Shown here: positions 9,882 to 18,579 of the stretch, piece by piece | Numbering within the stretch: the stretch's first letter is position 1 | Layout of the letters: each line of letters opens with the position of its first letter | From: Symbiodinium natans | Taxonomy: Eukaryota; Sar; Dinophyceae; Suessiales; Symbiodiniaceae | Direction of reading: 5' to 3' | DNA length: 64,000 nucleotides | Assembly (NCBI GenBank): GCA_905221605.1 | Contig: CAJNDS010002712.1 | Span: forward strand, 325,001-389,000 | Notes under the pieces: generated by a model | What the model was told of the DNA's origin: nothing | What the model saw: the letters and a program-made list of their open reading frames with translations, nothing else | Databases searched by the model: none | Translations under genes and position numbers: made by a program

Positions 9882-10238
9882 TTAAAAAAAACCCAACCCG
9901 AAACATCTTGGAGCAACTCTTTGGTTCGCCACGTCGTCTCCTTGGCGCTGACCTGCTCGTACCCGGCTCGGAACCACCTGTCGAGTGAGTGCGGAAAACA
10001 CATGACAGGTTCCCTCACTCAGGGTCCTTTCTGTTTCGGGCGCGACGGTGGGCCGTAAGAAAAGGAATGCCACACACACTTGCAGAATGCTTTGGTGCCC
10101 GCAGCACGCAGCCCCCCGGCTTCGCCTGGAGACGGGCCTCTCGAAGAGTGCTGTGAGCAGCCAGCCCAGCACAATCGAGGACGGCACGGCCACCAGCAGG
10201 GTCCACCTGGGCTCCACTCTCAAACCTTCCGGACCCAA
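9882..10238 (-). CDS. Acyltransferase 3, last exon (gene A), with extended tail
   Basis: The frame reads RWTLLVAVPSSIVLGWLLTA, a final membrane helix, then LFERPVSRR, matching the conserved E-R/K-P end of acyltransferase 3 proteins. In gene B the protein stops just after ACCGH (TGA at 16281-16279). In gene A that codon position reads CAA, so translation would continue about 65 residues into unrelated sequence down to 9882. The divergence point between copies falls exactly at the stop codon, so the tail is probably not an ancestral part of the protein. The exon is preceded by an intron of about 70 bp bearing a TTTAGGG-like tract. Confidence 0.6.
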   Translation of the reverse strand: MGPEGLRVEPRWTLLVAVPSSIVLGWLLTALFERPVSRRSRGAACCGHQSILQVCVAFLFLRPTVAPETERTLSEGTCHVFSALTRQVVPSRVRAGQRQGDDVANQRVAPRCFGLGFF

Positions 10239-10963
10239 CTTATGGTTGAGGGTTTAGGGCTTTGGCGCCTTTGGGATTGGTATGGGGTTTGGGGGGGGGT
10301 CGAGCGTTGCCCAGGCGCCAGGGCAGGGACTTGACCTGCAGATTCTTGCCCAGGGCGAGGGCCACGCCCTCCATGACGAGCGGGTGGACCATGTAGATGC
10401 ACATGGAGATACCTCCCAGGAACCGCAAGGGCCTGGACCGGAAGAAACCGGACAGGCGGTCTTCGCTGGTGATTGCGAGGATGAGCTCGTAGAATAGGAT
10501 GGGCAAGAACACTTCCAGGTAGAACTGGAGCGGGAAGAGGCGCACCGAGCAGAAGTACGTCACCACGGTGGCCGCGGCCGTGAGACCCATCCACGCCATG
10601 GCCAGGACCCAACCCGGCAAGCATGCCCTGCTTCCCCAGGCAACGCCGCTGGCGGGCACGGCGGGCACGGCTTCGCTCACGGTCTCGCCTTGCCCGGCGC
10701 GGGTTCGGGCGAAGCCCGCGCACACGCCCATGATGAAGACGGGCAGACGTGCGGGTGGAAACATGCGGATCCAGTAGCCGCTGTGGCCCAGGTGACTCAA
10801 TGTTAGCGGCGCGGCCGAGCACATGGCCACTGCCTGGAGCACGTACATGGCCCAGGCCACGGGGCGGAGATGCCGCAGCTGCAGCTTCTGCAGCGCCGGG
10901 GCCAGGAAGGGGAAGCAGGCGTAGAAGAAGAGCATCGTCGAGACGGTCCACGTCTCCTTGATG
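10095..10963. repeat. Near-identical duplicated block, copy A
   Basis: Matches 16282-17170 base for base apart from a few substitutions and length changes in the small intron (10240-10310). It covers the last two acyltransferase exons. Identity ends abruptly on both sides. Confidence 0.9.
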
Positions 10964-11034
10964 ACAGGTGACGTCGAGACCTCAATATGCATATACAAGC
11001 TGGCTTGAGTAGGCACCCTCCTTCTATGATGCAT
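10240..11034 (-). CDS. Acyltransferase 3, central membrane exon (gene A)
   Basis: The true exon is probably about 10963-10310. It encodes KETWTVSTMLFFYACFPFLA (the W-S-L-S...F-Y...F-P signature of the family), further helices such as VLAMAWMGLTAAATVVTYF and LEVFLPILFYELILAI, and the late signature FLGGISMCIYMVHPLVMEG (compare L-G-x-I-S-Y-x-x-Y-L-x-H). Six or more hydrophobic helices are visible. It is nearly identical to the gene B exon: I count two base differences in about 650 bp. The last residues after LGNAR are intronic. The role is an integral-membrane O-acyltransferase; acceptor unknown. Confidence 0.75.
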   Translation of the reverse strand: MHHRRRVPTQASLYMHIEVSTSPVIKETWTVSTMLFFYACFPFLAPALQKLQLRHLRPVAWAMYVLQAVAMCSAAPLTLSHLGHSGYWIRMFPPARLPVFIMGVCAGFARTRAGQGETVSEAVPAVPASGVAWGSRACLPGWVLAMAWMGLTAAATVVTYFCSVRLFPLQFYLEVFLPILFYELILAITSEDRLSGFFRSRPLRFLGGISMCIYMVHPLVMEGVALALGKNLQVKSLPWRLGNARPPPKPHTNPKGAKALNPQP

Positions 11035-11038
11035 CTCA

Positions 11039-11458
11039 TCACTCTTCCCAATTCGTACTAGGAACCCAAGATGTCATACCTGTGAAGCACAGCACCAAGT
11101 CCAAGATTGTCAGGTCGGGCGTGGAAGCAGGATGCGCGAACAATTTGAAGAAAAACCCAAGGGCACCTGTCAAGACAGAAGTGGGGCCCAGTCGTCCCAC
11201 ACGGCGCATCCAGAAATCACCTGCGCTGAACCTCACCGCTGCGCTGGCGCTATATCCCAGAGACACCACGAACCCAGAGATGATGTAGAACAGGCCCACG
11301 GAGCCCCCTGCAGGATGCCGGGGGGTTAAATTTCCTTCAAAACTGTTCATCCTCAAAACTTGCCGACCTTGCATGAACGCCACCAAGCCCTTTGCGCATC
11401 GTATCCGGTCGCAAGGCCAATCCCAACCGTCCTGGCACAAAGGCTTGTTGCGGCCCAA
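11039..11458 (-). CDS. Acyltransferase 3, second membrane exon (gene A)
   Basis: The meaningful part is about 11335-11060. GGSVGLFYIISGFVVSLGYS matches the F-F-x-L-S-G-F helix 2 of acyltransferase 3, DFWMRRVGRLGPTSVLTG the conserved F-x-x-R-R-x-x-R-x-x-P loop, and LDLVLCFTGMTSW the following helix. Gene B carries the equivalent at 17649-17305. Residues upstream of GGSV are likely intronic, so the methionine at 11458 is not a start. Confidence 0.65.
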   Translation of the reverse strand: MGRNKPLCQDGWDWPCDRIRCAKGLVAFMQGRQVLRMNSFEGNLTPRHPAGGSVGLFYIISGFVVSLGYSASAAVRFSAGDFWMRRVGRLGPTSVLTGALGFFFKLFAHPASTPDLTILDLVLCFTGMTSWVPSTNWEE

Positions 11459-11589
11459 GGCTTCGATCAGAGTGCGAATCCATCCGAACCCCTAAACAGT
11501 CCGAGTTTAAGGTTACACGGCTTAGGATGGTTTAGGGCTACCCTTATGCTTCGATCCAGTGAATGGAGCATTCAAGTCTCCCATAGATC

Positions 11590-11705
11590 ACCTCATTGGT
11601 CCTCCGAGATGTCCGGGCAAGGGTGCACACAGTTCTGTAGCTGCGCTTCCACGCTGCGAAGGAAGCGTTCACCCACCCGCCGTTCCTGAACTTCGTCCTG
11701 AACTC
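11590..11705 (-). CDS. Short SVEAQL exon (gene A)
   Basis: The minus-strand frame gives RVGERFLRSVEAQLQNCVHPCPDISED. Gene B has a matching piece at about 18125-18030 with a similar Cys-rich end. Conservation of this short frame between diverged paralogues supports an exon. It would lie between the lectin domain and membrane helix 2. Function unknown; the cysteines suggest an extracellular loop. Confidence 0.45.
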
Positions 11706-12029
11706 GGGCGAATCCCCACACCGAGCGCTGAGAGCCCATGCAGCACATGATGCGACAGAGATCCCCCCCATCCGGTACATTCGTGACATGCTTGTTTCTC
11801 AACACTCGTGGGGTACGCTACGCTGAGAGGAGCATTCTCCTCTTATGCTGGCAATACGGTGCATATTGCCGTCTTCTCAATGCTGTGCAGCAAAAAGGCT
11901 CAGGGGGGCCTCGAACCTCGTGTCCACCTCGGCTCCATTCGCCTCATGTCTGGAAACCTGCATGACGTTCGTCCCCCCACCTTGCCTCGCAATTGCAATG
12001 CAGGCAGTCGCAGCAGTAATCGTTGAGGT

Positions 12030-12130
12030 GCCCAAAAGCATCGGATACTGTACAGTACTCGCCCCCGTACACATTGCCGTTGCCGTTGTTGGGCTCCCCT
12101 TCCCTCCACGTCACCTCAGCCGTTCCACCG
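12030..12130 (-). CDS. C-type lectin domain, last third (gene A)
   Basis: Reads VTWREGEPNNGNGN, then GGEYCTVSDAFGHLNDYCC. This is the W-x-x-G-E-P-N-N ... E-Y/D-C ... L-N-D-x-x-C end of a C-type lectin fold, with both late cysteines and the E-P-N (mannose-type) calcium-site triplet. The gene B counterpart is VTWKAGEPNNN...GGEDCAAA at about 18300-18190. Confidence 0.6.
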
Positions 12131-12269
12131 ACCGACTCTGCCCCTACGAGCTTCGACTGATCTGCGGCTTCAAGGCTTGAGGGTTTGTAGGGTTTTTGCA
12201 GTGTTTCCTCGGTTTGGGCTTTCGGGCTTCGCAGCCTTCATACAAAACGGAGCCACAAACGCCCCAACC

Positions 12270-12380
12270 CCCGAGCGTTCCTGGTCACTTGCATGTCTAA
12301 GCCGGCGCCAGCGCTCCAAGTCCAGCCGTTGCCATAATAAAGGCCGACCCAGAAATGCCCGATTCCATGAGGATGACCAT
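12270..12380 (-). CDS. C-type lectin domain, middle (gene A)
   Basis: Reads GIGHFWVGLYYGNGWTWSAG, the F-W-I-G-L ... W-x-W-S/T-D/A-G core of C-type lectins. It is in the right order between the first and last thirds on the minus strand. Separated from the last third by an intron carrying GAGGGTTTGTAGGG. Confidence 0.6.
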
Positions 12381-12589
12381 ACCTATCAGATCTTGGTTTG
12401 GCTCCTATGCGATAAGGAGGAGACGGCTCTCCAGAGCCCTTCTTCAGAGCCCGTTTGAACCCCTGAAGCCCAAAAGGGAGCCAACCCACCAACAAAAGCC
12501 ACAACGAATGTCCCAGATTCGTGCGCTGCAGCGCACGCCCCATTTCGGCCGTGGAGCCCGACATCCTTCGAGAACCACTATACGGTTGG

Positions 12590-12854
12590 GGGTTTAAGAG
12601 GTTATGGGGTTTGGGGGGGTCCTTTGGGCGTGTTGGGCCCAGGATGCCCAGGGTTCTGAAACAAAATACGCACAACTCGTTCATGCCGCTTCCTCATGCG
12701 CACTGAAGCTGCAACGGGGTCTGCCAAGCATGCGCCTCGAGATTTGGGCCTCATGCCATCCCAGGCTTCGGGGAAAGTTGCGGACGCTGCGGCAGAACTG
12801 GCTGCATCAAAGTTGGTATTTGGGTGAGGTAGCGCTAACCGGCCAGAATCAATC

Positions 12855-12897
<43 letters not shown>

Positions 12898-12960
12898 CAC
12901 ACTCACACTCACACTCACACTCACACTCACACTCACACTCACACACACACACACACACGA
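12590..12960. repeat. Telomere-like tract and CA/CACACT microsatellite in a gene A intron
   Basis: GGGGTTTAAGAGGTTATGGGGTTTGGGG at 12590-12620 is a degenerate telomere-like tract. A pure CA run and eleven or so CACACT-type units fill 12855-12960. Between them (12700-12830) a minus frame with TFPEAWDGMRPKS may be a further small exon, but I cannot place it. Confidence 0.7.
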
Positions 12961-13249
12961 ACGATTCACTTCATGCCTTCAACCTGCTTAAATCACAGCG
13001 GGCCTCTAGCACGCATGCTGCTGCTGACGGTGGGTCGGGCCAAGGTGCAGGCTATTAGAATGGGGCCTGGGGGGCGGGGTGGTCCCGGTCGGTACCATAC
13101 ATGCCCCAAAGTAACAGAATCCGGGTGCTGGAACTCAAGAAGCAAGCTTAAAAGAAGCAAGATTAAACAACATCGTTCCCACCATCCAAGAAGCCTGCCA
13201 ATCCCGTCCCCAATGACCTGGAGTAATCTGGGATGTCCTGGGACTATGT

Positions 13250-13400
13250 TCAGCCAGGGCACAGATGGCCCCCGAAGGCCATCGCTGTGCAAAGCTCCTC
13301 TGCTTGGTGCCAGGTTCTGGTCTGCGGGCAGTCTTGCGCAGGGGCATAGCACCAGCCGCCCACGCGACCCCAACCGTCCGGGCAAATGTCAGCCGTCTCA
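13250..13400 (-). CDS. C-type lectin domain, first third (gene A)
   Basis: Reads CPDGWGRVGGWCYA, then TRTWHQAEELCTAMAFGGHL, which is the opening of a C-type lectin fold: the C-P-x-G-W start, W-x-x-A-E-x-x-C helix and G-G-H-L strand. Gene B has CPEGWGRVGGWCYA ... WRRAEEICTAMAIGAHL at about 19040-18890. The two differ at many positions, unlike their 3' exons. Confidence 0.65.
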
Positions 13401-13485
13401 GCTGACCTCGGCACTGCGAGCAGTCATTCTGCCATCCTTCGAAAAGCAAACCCCCTCGCCCCAAACACCCAGGACTCATCAAACA

Positions 13486-13836
13486 TCACGGCTTTGGTGA
13501 TTCTAGACCTGGGACAAGTAAATGTATTATTCGCACCGAATTCTCATTGTGACCCAGGGGACCACAAGCCCGGGCCTTCCCCCCCCCCCCATTGAGCCCA
13601 ATCAACACCTCAAAAAGAAAAAGCTTTCGGTCTTCGCAAGTCCTTGCAGCAAAAAACGAGCCAAGCTGCAGGTCGCTTCGAAGAAGGGTTTGGCCCAGCA
13701 AGACGTGTAAGGCAGCAAAACCGCGGAGGCCGTCCACTGCCCGCGTGTCGAAGCCCTCTGGCATCAAAAAAACGATGGCACGGGGCTTAACATGGTGTCG
13801 GAACATGTCGGAACGCAACTTGTTGACAGCTTCCAT
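13486..13836 (-). CDS. Acyltransferase 3, first membrane exon (gene A)
   Basis: Residues 30-52 include TRAVDGLRGFAALHVLLGQT. This is the first helix of acyltransferase 3 proteins (L-D-G-L-R-G-x-A-A-x-x-V-x-x-x-H). The catalytic motif R-x10-H of the family appears as R-x10-Q (CAA codon). Coding probably ends after SFFAARTCED near 13640; the C-rich run at 13581-13592 beyond it is intronic. The methionine at 13836 is a possible start, but earlier exons cannot be excluded. Confidence 0.6.
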   Translation of the reverse strand: MEAVNKLRSDMFRHHVKPRAIVFLMPEGFDTRAVDGLRGFAALHVLLGQTLLRSDLQLGSFFAARTCEDRKLFLFEVLIGLNGGGGKARACGPLGHNENSVRIIHLLVPGLESPKP

Positions 13837-13839
13837 GCC

Positions 13840-16270
13840 GAGCTGTTGGGGCTTCTCAGGCTCTTATGAGATTGAGGGCACGAGCCTTCCGCGATGGTGG
13901 CAGCATACCAGCTCTGCCACAACTGTCGCTGCCGCCACAACGTCAGGTCTCAGAAACTGTCGCGAGCTCGTGCTGGTATCCATGCACGCGGACCGGTTGA
14001 GAATGGTTCAAAAACACCTTGACCCGGAACGCTTGCAAGTATGGGGGTCCTTTCCCTTGCCAACCCAGTCAGGTCACAGAAATAAACCCCACGGCATGCA
14101 ATCTCAAGAAAAACTTGATTGAAGCCTCTTTCGGACCTATGAACCTCTCCATAAGGGTTTAGGGCAACCAGAAATCGGGACGGAAGGGCAGGTGATGGGG
14201 TGTGGGTAGTAGCATGTGACACCACAACCACCCTACGATCGCGCCTCTTTTTGCCCTGTAATTATCCGGTGCTGAGACGAGACAAGCGCCAAGACCGTTC
14301 TAACACGAAACCCTTCAGTTCGTGGCCTGGCTTGCTCAGACCGACTTCGCGAGGGCAGTATCAGTGAAAAATTCTGTTCAAAAAAGCCCCCTTTGAAGGC
14401 TTGTCAGAAGTGGGTGTGATTGGTGGACGTTTGCGACACCTGTGCCATTCAAAGACGATGACGAGGGCTTGTCTATGACTTAGTCACTGGTCGCAACTCC
14501 TGCCAGGGGCCGGGCTCAGGCGAAAACCATGAACCCTCAACATCCCTAAACCAAACCCCTTTTGAAGCCCTCTCGAGGGGGCCTCTGGAGCTCCCAGCCT
14601 GAGATGTGAATCTGGTGCCCAAAGAGGAGGATGGAACTCTCGTGGACCGCGACACTTCCTCTGCTTTCTTCTGAGCAATGTTTGGTCAAGCACGGGGAAA
14701 AGCTGTGAAACGAAAACACATGCCCCTCATGAGCAAAGCCGCAGGAGATGCGGCGGATGCGGGTGCACCTAAAGCAGACGAGTCATCTCGCTGCGACCTC
14801 AGATTGGGCTCGGCTCGAACTGATGGGCTTAGGTTCTAGGGCTGAGGGTTTAGGGGCCTAATTCATTCTGACTCACACTCGCGCAGGGATCCTGCCCTCT
14901 GGATGTGTGGGTTTCGCGCCCAGTGTGGGAACCGCAACCCGCCGCCGTGCCACCCCTGGATACCCCTGGATTGCACTCCCTGACGGCAGCTGACTGAAGG
15001 ATGCAGTGCCTCAAACGACCTTCACACTGAACACTGACACTGTTTGGCGATTCGCATGATGCCGACAATCAATTGCCGCTGATGTCTGGCCCGAAAGGGG
15101 CTAAGGCAATGCTTGGGCAATAGGAAAAGGTGCTCAGACTGTGCCTAGCGATGGACGGAAGACCTGGCGAGTTCCAGTGTGGAACAGGACCCCGGACACT
15201 TTCTTGAATTTCATTGAAGTGGTATCTGGTGCAGGGATGACGCCGTCAGAACGCACCGCTGCTGCCAGGTTTGTGAGAAAGCTTTGGGGGGTAATGATAA
15301 TCCAGCTCTACGGTGCTGTTTCGACCTCCTTACCTCGAACGAGTCTCCGGGAGAGCGCACAGACGTCAGTTACGCTGCTGGCAGTGAAAGCACGGGTTTA
15401 CTGGCATGCAGTGCTGGCTTCGAGTGATCTACGCTTCAATGATGCGTTTACGAAGGTTGCGGTTGCAGCCTTTGGTGGCCTTATGTACATCACGAATGCA
15501 AGAGATGGATATAGCGTAAAATAATTCCAAACCGCCTTTGAGAACGGAGCCGCAGAAATTAGCAGAGAAGTCCAGTTTGCATATTACAGACCTTCCGGAT
15601 GTAAAGGTGGATGATGTTTGGCCAATACACAGTTGCTCAGATAATGCTGGATTTCATCGTCAATATCGAGAAAAACGGATTGTGCAAGGGCTGCAGCCCT
15701 TCTCGGTGATTAGCCTTATAACTTTCGTAGTCTACCCAAAATACCCGTTTAACATGTTACAATTAACCCCATACTCCCCAACATGCCCATTGAATAACTC
15801 AATGAAGCCCTTCGTTGGGGCTTTGGGGCCTCGGGTTCAGGGAGGGTCCATGATGCCGACACTTGCCGCTGAGGTCGCTAAGGCACTGCTTGGGCCATGG
15901 GAAACGGTGCTCAAAGTGTGCCTGTAGCTGTGCATCCCTTTCAAGCCCAGGGTAGGCAAGGTTCTGGTCCGCCCCCAGATGCATGGCGCTCGTGCCATCC
16001 TCCTCCAGGCATCTACAAGCATGGTTCAAAATTCGTACATGGGACCACCTAGCATGGGGCAAGCAAAGTGCGGAAGCTACTGACTGCAGTCTCCTGAACA
16101 AACTGAGTCCGAGCAACCTTGCGTCTGGGCCGCAAACACCTAAACAGGGATTGCCGCGATCTGGCCGTGGTCAACATACTGTATAATGAGCTAGGCGAAG
16201 GCATGGTACAAGCAAGGCATGACATGCAAAAGCAAAAGGTCTATCACCGACGAACACAGAAACACCACAC
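13840..16270. other. Region between genes A and B, mostly non-coding
   Basis: Contains CCCTAAA/TTTAGGG traces (14155, 14545, 14840), a 127-codon plus frame at 15141-15524 with no recognised domain, and a diverged direct repeat of about 80 bp (15060-15147 and 15850-15930, both ending in GTGCTCA...GTGTGCCT-like sequence). Poly-pyrimidine CCCATACTCCCC at about 15770. No RNA gene recognised. Confidence 0.5.
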
Positions 16271-16278
16271 TGAACAGC

Positions 16279-16435
16279 TCAGTGCCCGCAGCACGCAGCC
16301 CCCCGGCTTCGCCTGGAGACGGGCCTCTCGAAGAGTGCTGTGAGCAGCCAGCCCAGCACAATCGAGGACGGCACGGCCACCAGCAAGGTCCACCTGGGCT
16401 CCACTCTCAAACCTTCCGGGCCGAACTTATTGGTT
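16279..16435 (-). CDS. Acyltransferase 3, last exon (gene B)
   Basis: Encodes the final helix (VAVPSSIVLGWLLTALFERP) and stops after GAACCGH at TGA 16281-16279. This is the natural end for the family and contrasts with the read-through tail in gene A. Confidence 0.65.
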
Positions 16436-17170
16436 GAGGGTTTAGGGCTTTGGCGGCTTTGGGTTTGGTATTATTTGTATTATTTGGTGCTTGGGTTTGG
16501 GGGGGGTCGAGCGTTGCCCAGGCGCCAGGGCAGGGACTTGACCTGCAGATTCTTGCCCAGGGCGAGGGCCACGCCCTCCATGACGAGCGGGTGGACCATG
16601 TAGATGCACATGGAGATACCTCCCAGGAACCGCAAGGGCCTGGACCGGAAGAAACCGGACAGGCGGTCTTCGCTGGTGATTGCGAGGATGAGCTCGTAGA
16701 ATAGGATGGGCAAGAACACTTCCAGGTAGAACTGGAGCGGGAAGAGGCGCACCGAGCAGAAGTACGTCACCACGGTGGCCGCGGCCGTGAGACCCATCCA
16801 CGCCATGGCCAGGAACCAACCCGGCAAGCATGCCCTGCTTCCCCAGGCAACGCCGCTGGCGGGCACGGCGGGCACGGCTTCGCTCACGGTCTCGCCTTGC
16901 CCGGCGCGGGTTCGGGCGAAGCCCGCGCACACGCCCATGATGAAGACGGGCAGACGTGCGGGTGGAAACATGCGGATCCAGTAGCCGCTGTGGCCCAGCT
17001 GACTCAATGTTAGCGGCGCGGCCGAGCACATGGCCACTGCCTGGAGCACGTACATGGCCCAGGCCACGGGGCGGAGATGCCGCAGCTGCAGCTTCTGCAG
17101 CGCCGGGGCCAGGAAGGGGAAGCAGGCGTAGAAGAAGAGCATCGTCGAGACGGTCCACGTCTCCTTGATG
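16282..17170. repeat. Near-identical duplicated block, copy B
   Basis: Partner of 10095-10963, same orientation, about 6.2 kb away. The intron is longer here by an AT-rich insertion near 16470-16490. Confidence 0.9.
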
Positions 17171-17304
17171 CCGATGGGAAACCGAAAAGCCCAGGAGGTC
17201 AAACATGAAGCTGACAGCAGCCAGTGAGTAAGCACAGGCGTTCCTGCAGGAAACTTCGTGCGCGAGACGATGAGGCTACAAACCGCACAGGCCTGCACAG
17301 ACAA
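16480..17304 (-). CDS. Acyltransferase 3, central membrane exon (gene B)
   Basis: Likely exon about 17290-16515. It begins with VLTHWLLSASCLTSWAFRFP, then IKETWTVSTMLFFYACFPF, and carries the same helices and FLGGISMCIYMVHPLVMEG signature as gene A. Only HLGHSG/QLGHSG and WVLAM/WFLAM differ in protein. The segment before IKETW is not shared with gene A, marking the edge of the homogenised block. Confidence 0.75.
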   Translation of the reverse strand: MSVQACAVCSLIVSRTKFPAGTPVLTHWLLSASCLTSWAFRFPIGIKETWTVSTMLFFYACFPFLAPALQKLQLRHLRPVAWAMYVLQAVAMCSAAPLTLSQLGHSGYWIRMFPPARLPVFIMGVCAGFARTRAGQGETVSEAVPAVPASGVAWGSRACLPGWFLAMAWMGLTAAATVVTYFCSVRLFPLQFYLEVFLPILFYELILAITSEDRLSGFFRSRPLRFLGGISMCIYMVHPLVMEGVALALGKNLQVKSLPWRLGNARPPPNPSTK

Positions 17305-17649
17305 TCACGGACAAGCCCAACAACTAGCACTTTGAAGAACAGCACAAGTCAAGGAACTTCTCTCGACCAGGATATCTGCAGCGTCTGGAACTCGAAGTCG
17401 CGTCGACGCCGCTCGGAAGGCCAAGCCAATGGCATTCGTTAACAAATACGTCGGCCCTACGCGTGCTGCTCGGCGCAACCAGAAAGCATGTTTATGCCCG
17501 GGCTGGTATACTTCCCCGACAAGCTCCGGCTGGTCGCCCACCACTAGCACAAACCCGGAGATGATGTAAAACAGGCTCACAGAAGCACCTCCCAACAGTG
17601 TTACCAAGCCAGTGCTGCATGGAACCCAACCACCGCCTGCACCAATCAT
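17305..17649 (-). CDS. Acyltransferase 3, second membrane exon (gene B)
   Basis: GGASVSLFYIISGFVLVVGD (helix 2) and AFWLRRAARVGPTYLLTNAI (conserved R-R-x-x-R-x-x-P loop) match the family and the gene A exon. Protein identity with gene A is only moderate, much lower than in the 3' exons. Confidence 0.65.
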   Translation of the reverse strand: MIGAGGGWVPCSTGLVTLLGGASVSLFYIISGFVLVVGDQPELVGEVYQPGHKHAFWLRRAARVGPTYLLTNAIGLAFRAASTRLRVPDAADILVERSSLTCAVLQSASCWACP

Positions 17650-17814
17650 ACCATCCCGGATGCGTTCCTCACGCCGGCAAGGAGGAGCATCCCATCCCTC
17701 CTTGCAAGTTCACTGATCCCCTACCCCAGAAAGCAGTCCTCCTACCCCCCAGTACTACATATTCCCATTGTAGTACATTATGGTGTATTGGGTGTATTCA
17801 ATACTAGAGCTTAC

Positions 17815-17895
17815 TAGTGGATTGTGCGGGATCTCGAACGTTCGAACTGCCGGGAATACAACCTCCAAGTCATTGGACCCATGACCTGCTAATCA
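17815..17895 (-). other. tRNA-like fragment with B-box-like sequence (SINE or tRNA relic)
   Basis: On the minus strand GTTCGAACGTTCGAGATCC, followed by CGCACAATCC, resembles the T-arm of a tRNA (G-G-T-T-C-R-A-N-Y-C-C). No full cloverleaf can be drawn. A run of A lies on the other side (17910-17920). Confidence 0.25.
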
Positions 17896-18029
17896 CCCTT
17901 GAGGGCAAAACAAAAAAAAACAGTCTACAAGTACAACTGCAGAACAAACTTTATCACGAAAAAATGACGATAATCACGCGTAAGAAAATGCATACATATA
18001 TAGCTATATAAACGAACCGTGGGATTCGG

Positions 18030-18125
18030 AGGTCGGGTCCTCCGACACGTCCGGGCATTGCTGGCATTTCTTGAGCTGCGCCTCCACGCTGCAGAGGTAC
18101 CGTAAAGTCACCTCTCGCTGCTTCC
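18030..18125 (-). CDS. Short SVEAQL-type exon (gene B)
   Basis: Minus frame gives a CSVEAQLKKCQQCPDVSED-like peptide, the counterpart of 11705-11590. Flanked at 18142-18175 by CCCTAAACCCTAAAC in the neighbouring intron. Confidence 0.45.
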
Positions 18126-18184
18126 ATGGGGTTCGTAGAAACCCTAAACCCTAAACGCCCTAAACTCTAAACCCCTGCGGCCCT

Positions 18185-18425
18185 TCATACCTTCCTGCCT
18201 GGCACTCCCTGTCTAAAAGAGTGCCGTCTGGAGTCGCAGCTGCGCAGTCTTCCCCGCCGCTACGTAAATGGACGTTGTTGTTGGGCTCCCCGGCCTTCCA
18301 AGTCACCTGCAGCAGTGAACTCTGCATGTGAGATATGCTTGGGACCCCCCACTTTGCTTTGCGGGGACCCTCAACCCCAGGCACCGACGATTCAGCACCT
18401 GATGTCCACGTCCAAACGCCCTCCT
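18185..18425 (-). CDS. C-type lectin domain, middle and last parts (gene B)
   Basis: GVWTWTSGAESS (W-x-W core), then VTWKAGEPNNN and GGEDCAAATPDGTLLDREC. The E-P-N triplet and the two late cysteines of the fold are present. A short intron probably removes part of 18360-18305, because the residues in between do not fit the fold and AG followed by GTGACNTGG occurs at the same place in both genes. Confidence 0.6.
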
Positions 18426-18477
18426 GCTCGAGGTCATTCCTGGTGACTCCACCCAAACTCAAACACCTCCAAACGGT

Positions 18478-18570
18478 GCTGGTTAAGTGGCTAAGCCGCC
18501 AGTCCGAGGCAGAAACACCTTAGGGGACGAACTCCTAATCTCCTATAGCAGGCCAGGTTCAAGCCGGTCC
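18478..18570 (+). other. tRNA-like fragment with A- and B-box-like sequences
   Basis: AAGTGGCTAAGCCGCC resembles an A box and CAGGTTCAAGCCGGTCC a B box, about 60 bp apart as in Leu/Ser-type tRNAs with a long variable arm. Acceptor pairing is poor, so a SINE head or decayed tRNA is more likely than a working gene. Confidence 0.25.
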
Positions 18571-18579
18571 AAAAGTCAG

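Larger units (their letters stand above)
9882..13836 (-). other. Gene A: multi-exon acyltransferase 3 gene with embedded C-type lectin domain
   Basis: On the minus strand, collinear pieces run: first membrane helix of an acyltransferase 3 (13836-13640), C-type lectin first third (about 13400-13250), lectin middle (about 12380-12270), lectin last third (about 12130-12030), a short SVEAQL exon (11705-11590), membrane helices 2-4 (about 11340-11060), a large membrane exon (11010-10310) and the terminal helix exon (10238-9882). Paralogue gene B at 16.3-19.3 kb keeps the same order. Acyltransferase 3 proteins move acyl groups onto sugars or other acceptors in membranes; the lectin domain could recognise a glycan. 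The fusion is inferred from order; transcript evidence is absent. Confidence 0.6.

Noticed and set aside
12604-13500. 298-codon plus-strand frame
   Set aside because: It runs through the CA microsatellite and antisense to the lectin exon; its content is His/Thr repeat and shadow sequence.
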